A stretch of DNA of 64,000 bases from NCBI GenBank assembly GCA_014607495.2, contig CP053161.1, forward strand, positions 9,185,115 through 9,249,114, given 5' to 3'. The notes under the pieces were generated by a model that saw only the letters and a program-made list of their open reading frames with translations, was not told where the DNA came from and made no database searches. A program made the translations under genes and the position numbers. This DNA is from Carposina sasakii (Eukaryota; Arthropoda; Insecta; Lepidoptera; Carposinidae). This document shows positions 60,895 through 64,000 of this stretch, one piece after another (the first letter of the stretch is position 1; each line of letters opens with the position of its first letter).

Positions 60895-61100
60895 TTCTTC
60901 AGTGTGTTATTTTACATCAACCTACTGCAAGCCTCCTCTAGGCAACAAGGCTACTGCCACCACTCTCTACCATTCTGGGCATGTAGGCTGATGACCGTAT
61001 TGTGATTTCCAGACTATGCTGTCAATAAGAGAGGCGCCGTTAACCGCCTCCCGGAAACCCTTAATCACATCTGGTAATATTATTCTACTCTGCGTATACC
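60895..61100 (-). repeat. RTE-derived short composite repeat, inverted
   Basis: On the minus strand: 'cgcagagtagaataatattacc', GATTAAGGGTTTCCGGGAGG, then 'agtagccttgttgcctagaggaggcttgcagtaggttgatg'. Same layout as 24833, more diverged. Confidence 0.6.
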
Positions 61101-61588
61101 ACACATAACACAGCATAAAAACTAACTCACTTAATTTATATTCCTCTCATATATAAGTGCTCATCTCATTCAAATAATCTTAGACTTTATTCATATTCTA
61201 GGCAATAGACATAAAATTATGATCATGAATATTTGAAAGCTAGCGGTTTTACTTGAGAACTAAATTGTACTGAATTTATTCAACTTTCGTGCTCCCTACC
61301 ATATTTGAATATAGTTTAAGAGAAGTATAAAGTTTAATAGAATAGTAATATCTGAACTCAGTTATTTCAAAATCGAATATTTGACTTTAACGTTTTGTTG
61401 GAACATGAAATATCTAGTTTTATGGCTAAAGTTTGTAAGCTTCAATAACATAAAACAGATATTCTCACGTGAGTTTTCTATTCCAAGAACGCAGGTCAAT
61501 TGATAATTTTACATACTTAATTTTTATAATGAATTAACACAGGTACCTCCGCAATAAAACGTCAGTAGGTCAAAATTTCTGCCGTTAA

Positions 61589-62240
61589 GTCCACTGCTGA
61601 ACTAGGCCTCCGCCAATAACATTCACTGTGACCTATGTTGGAAGCGGCCTGCAACCAGCAGATACCCGCGAACCTGACTAGGTCGTCCGTTCAACTTACA
61701 GGTGGTCTTTCCATGCTGCGCTTGCCGGTGTGTAGTAGCCACTGTAGAATTTTTCGCCTCCATCGGTCATCGTTTCTTTGAGCTATGTGTCCTGCACACT
61801 GTCACTTTAGCTTGTTGGACTGTTGGGCTATATCGGTAACCAAGGGGACAATTCTTGAAAAATTTTGAGCCGAAACGCAACCACTAACGAACCGTTAACG
61901 AAACGCGGTGCAAAACAATGTACACTCGTAGGTACTTACCGCTTGAGTAATATGATATATTTTAGCACGCATCGGTCGCGACTATAACAGAATAAAAACA
62001 AATATCTGTCTTATGCTGAAATGTGTCTAATTACGTCACCGTAAAGTAATTATTGCTTTGTTCTGAGCGTCTACAACGGTTCCGTTTCGGCTTCGTTCCA
62101 ACTCTAGACTTTTCAAGAATTGGTCCCGCTGTTCGTCTTCGGATTTCCATATTCCTGATTCGATCGCGTAAGGAAACCCCGAGCATGTCCCTCTCCATTA
62201 CTTGCTGCTGGACCATGGGCATCTTTATGCGGTCCACAGT
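61589..62240 (-). pseudogene. Decayed RTE LINE 3' region split by a MITE
   Basis: 61589-61845 and 62130-62240 both match the inverted end of the LINE family (CACTGCTGAACTAGGCCTCC ..., 'ccatcggtcatcgtttctttgagctatgtg', 'attcctgattcgatcgcgtaaggaaac'). The second part reads [16 protein letters not shown] as in the intact copy ([16 protein letters not shown]). Stops and indels show it is old. Confidence 0.65.
61846..62129. mobile_element. Small MITE inserted in the old LINE
   Basis: GGGGACAATTCTTGAAAAAT ... CCGAAACG at one end and CGTTTCGGCTTCGTTCC ... CTTTTCAAGAATTGGTCCC at the other are inverted. LINE sequence resumes on both sides. Borders approximate; target duplication not clear. Confidence 0.5.
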
Positions 62241-62649
62241 TTGAAATGATACGTGATCATAAGTAAGTAACTAACAATATGAAAATATTTTGTTCATGAC
62301 CAATCAAGCACCTAAGTACAATATTCAAGATAAGCGAGATTGTCAGTAGGTAGATAGCTTATTTCTCGGTTTCCATCAAACTTGTAAGAAACTTATTAAA
62401 CCCAGAACCATAAAGTTATACGTACTTACATACTTTCAGATTAGGTAAAGTATTTTCTTAAAGCATTCACTTTGACTGAAACCGCATACCCTACATCCTG
62501 ACAAGCTCTCAGTTTCCCTTTGAACTAAATAATCTATTTACTGGACTCCGTTAACTTTGCTCTCAAGTTCAAGTTAGCCACTTAACCGAACCTAAATCTT
62601 AAGTTATCTTGTATTACGTGCATACAGAAGTTTTACTTTTGAAAGTTTT

Positions 62650-62875
62650 TTTTTTTTTTTTTTATTCACACACTACACAACACATTAACCTAGTCCCACA
62701 TTAAGATCCCTAAGGTCTTGTGTCGTGGGTACTAAGCAACGGTATATAAATACATAGATAAGTATAGAAACATCCATGACTCGGAAACAAACATCGATAT
62801 TCATCATATCAATGTTTGCACCTACCGGGATTCGAACCCAGGACCTATGGCGTCGCAGGCTAGTTACTAACTTAC
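62650..62875 (-). repeat. tRNA-derived SINE, second family, inverted copy
   Basis: A poly-T start, then 'attcacacactacacaacacattaacctagtcccac', 'gtgtcgtgggtactaagcaacgg', and CACCTACCGGGATTCGAACCC (B box inverted). Matches 22327-22590. Confidence 0.75.
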
Positions 62876-63402
62876 ATTACTGCGACAAAAGTATTTGCTT
62901 TAAATTTAAAGTTTCAGCTTAAAGTTAGTTTCCCCGAAGGTTTATTAAATTTTCCGGAAGATGGTTGGTTGGTACAAATAAAAAATACTCTCTTAGGCCA
63001 CCAAAGCCTTATTTACTATAAATGGCCATCTTAAATGCTTACTGTACCTAATTAAGAGGAAATACAATAAAATGATACGAATGTATGTTAGGTGTTTTAG
63101 CTTATAAAAGTTAATGAATATTTCCACTATACGATATGCTAAGACAGTTTGATTTCATTTTCAAATTGCATAATCAACTCTAATTATGTTATTTTTAAAG
63201 AACACATCACGGCCTTAATCTTTAAGAAAGAGCTTCCTTTAGTTGAGCGGTTATTATTTATTGCTCATTAATAAACTTTCCAAAGATGACTTTAAACACT
63301 TCCCCATTCTTCTAATTCTTATGATGGAGACGTATAGATACACATCCGAAAATTGAATTTTTAACATCTGTAAAGTTATGTATATTAAAAGTACTTGTTA
63401 AA

Positions 63403-63460
63403 TCTCACTCGGGTGATTTTTTTTTTTTCATTTTCTTAATAATATTTATAATACTTGTTA
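63403..63460 (+). repeat. SINE fragment, first family
   Basis: TCTCACTCGGGTGATTTTTT then 'tttcattttcttaataatatttataat', the end of the tRNA-like part plus tail of the family at 13190. Confidence 0.5.
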
Positions 63461-63734
63461 ATAGTTAGGCAATTTTCAGCTCTCATTTACTTTTCAAAAG
63501 GCTACATTTTAGCACAAAGTAACTGCTGTTAAATGCTCAATTAAACTTAAACTGCGAAAATAAAAGAACAATGTTAGTTCAAAGTGAGCCCGACTTTCTT
63601 CATACAACATAATTTCTTCACTTTAACAGGGCAGACATATTAAAGTTAGCCGTGTAACCTAGTTTAGTTTCTATAATTGCATGCTCAGTGCCAACTTGCA
63701 CTAGCTACTTTAAAATTTTTATTGATACGGCCCT

Positions 63735-64000
63735 GCAAAGAGTAAAACGTTTCAAATATTTGAGCCTGAGGATGACGAGAATATGGAAAGGGAAAGGAGA
63801 GCCGTGGCGGTCCGATGCAATATGTTGACACGCAGATTTTTACGCGATGTAGTACCTACAGAGGTAAAAATAACTCTCTTTAAGGCCTTCTGTCAAAATC
63901 TATATACGTGCAGTCTGTGGGTCAACTATACACAAAGAGCCTTCAATGCTCTCCGAGTACAATACAATAACGCTTTCAGGGTGGTTTTGGGTCTGCCGCG
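63735..64000 (+). pseudogene. Decayed LINE reverse transcriptase region, cut by the window end
   Basis: From 63768 the frame reads EDDENMERERRAVAVRCNML, TRRFLRDVVPTEVKITLFKA, FCQNLYTCSLWVNYTQRAFN and ALRVQYNNAFRVVLGLP. This is typical of the part after the reverse transcriptase core in lepidopteran non-LTR elements. The preceding piece (VKRFKYL) is in another frame, so there is a frameshift. The fragment at 18684-18890 covers the next part of such a protein. Confidence 0.6.

Overview
The window looks like AT-rich nuclear DNA from a moth or butterfly. The genes are split by short introns with ordinary GT/AG borders. The rest is packed with repeats of kinds common in lepidopteran genomes: RTE-type LINEs and their GATGATG-ended tails, Helitron-like elements ending CTAGT, tRNA-derived SINEs, and palindromic MITEs. 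No bacterial, viral or CRISPR feature was seen.

Left part (1-18431) is gene-dense. The last three exons of an unrecognised gene (+, 1-1330) converge on a complete six-exon gene for methylthioribulose-1-phosphate dehydratase (APIP/MtnB, methionine salvage; -, 3251-5878). APIP is head-to-head with a large unrecognised gene (+, 7825-18431) whose 12-13 exons join in frame into a cysteine-rich, partly coiled-coil protein of about 1095 residues. The two share a spacer with a palindromic E-box.

Middle part (18432-48937) is about 30 kb with no gene I can defend, apart from one candidate first exon at 28140-28214. It holds dispersed repeats, several palindromes (two adjacent perfect hairpins at 32623-32735; 65-bp perfect arms at 43922-44072), and a truncated LINE inserted in a MITE with a visible 10-bp target duplication.

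Right part (48938-60786) is a complete seven-exon spondin gene: signal peptide, Spondin_N domain, basic linker and one thrombospondin type 1 repeat. Introns 4 and 6 each carry a copy of the same ~0.8-kb Helitron-like element, almost identical and in the same orientation. The copy in intron 6 contains an apparently intact RTE-clade LINE with an uninterrupted ~1000-residue endonuclease/reverse transcriptase ORF and an 11-bp target duplication. From 60787 to 64000 there are only repeats, ending in a decayed LINE.

The genes do not form a common pathway. The most notable points are the nested young transposons in the spondin gene, the undescribed cysteine-rich gene, the head-to-head promoter with a possible minimal uORF in the APIP leader, and several long perfect palindromes. 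Exon joins were inferred by eye from splice signals and reading phase; no database search or transcript data were available.
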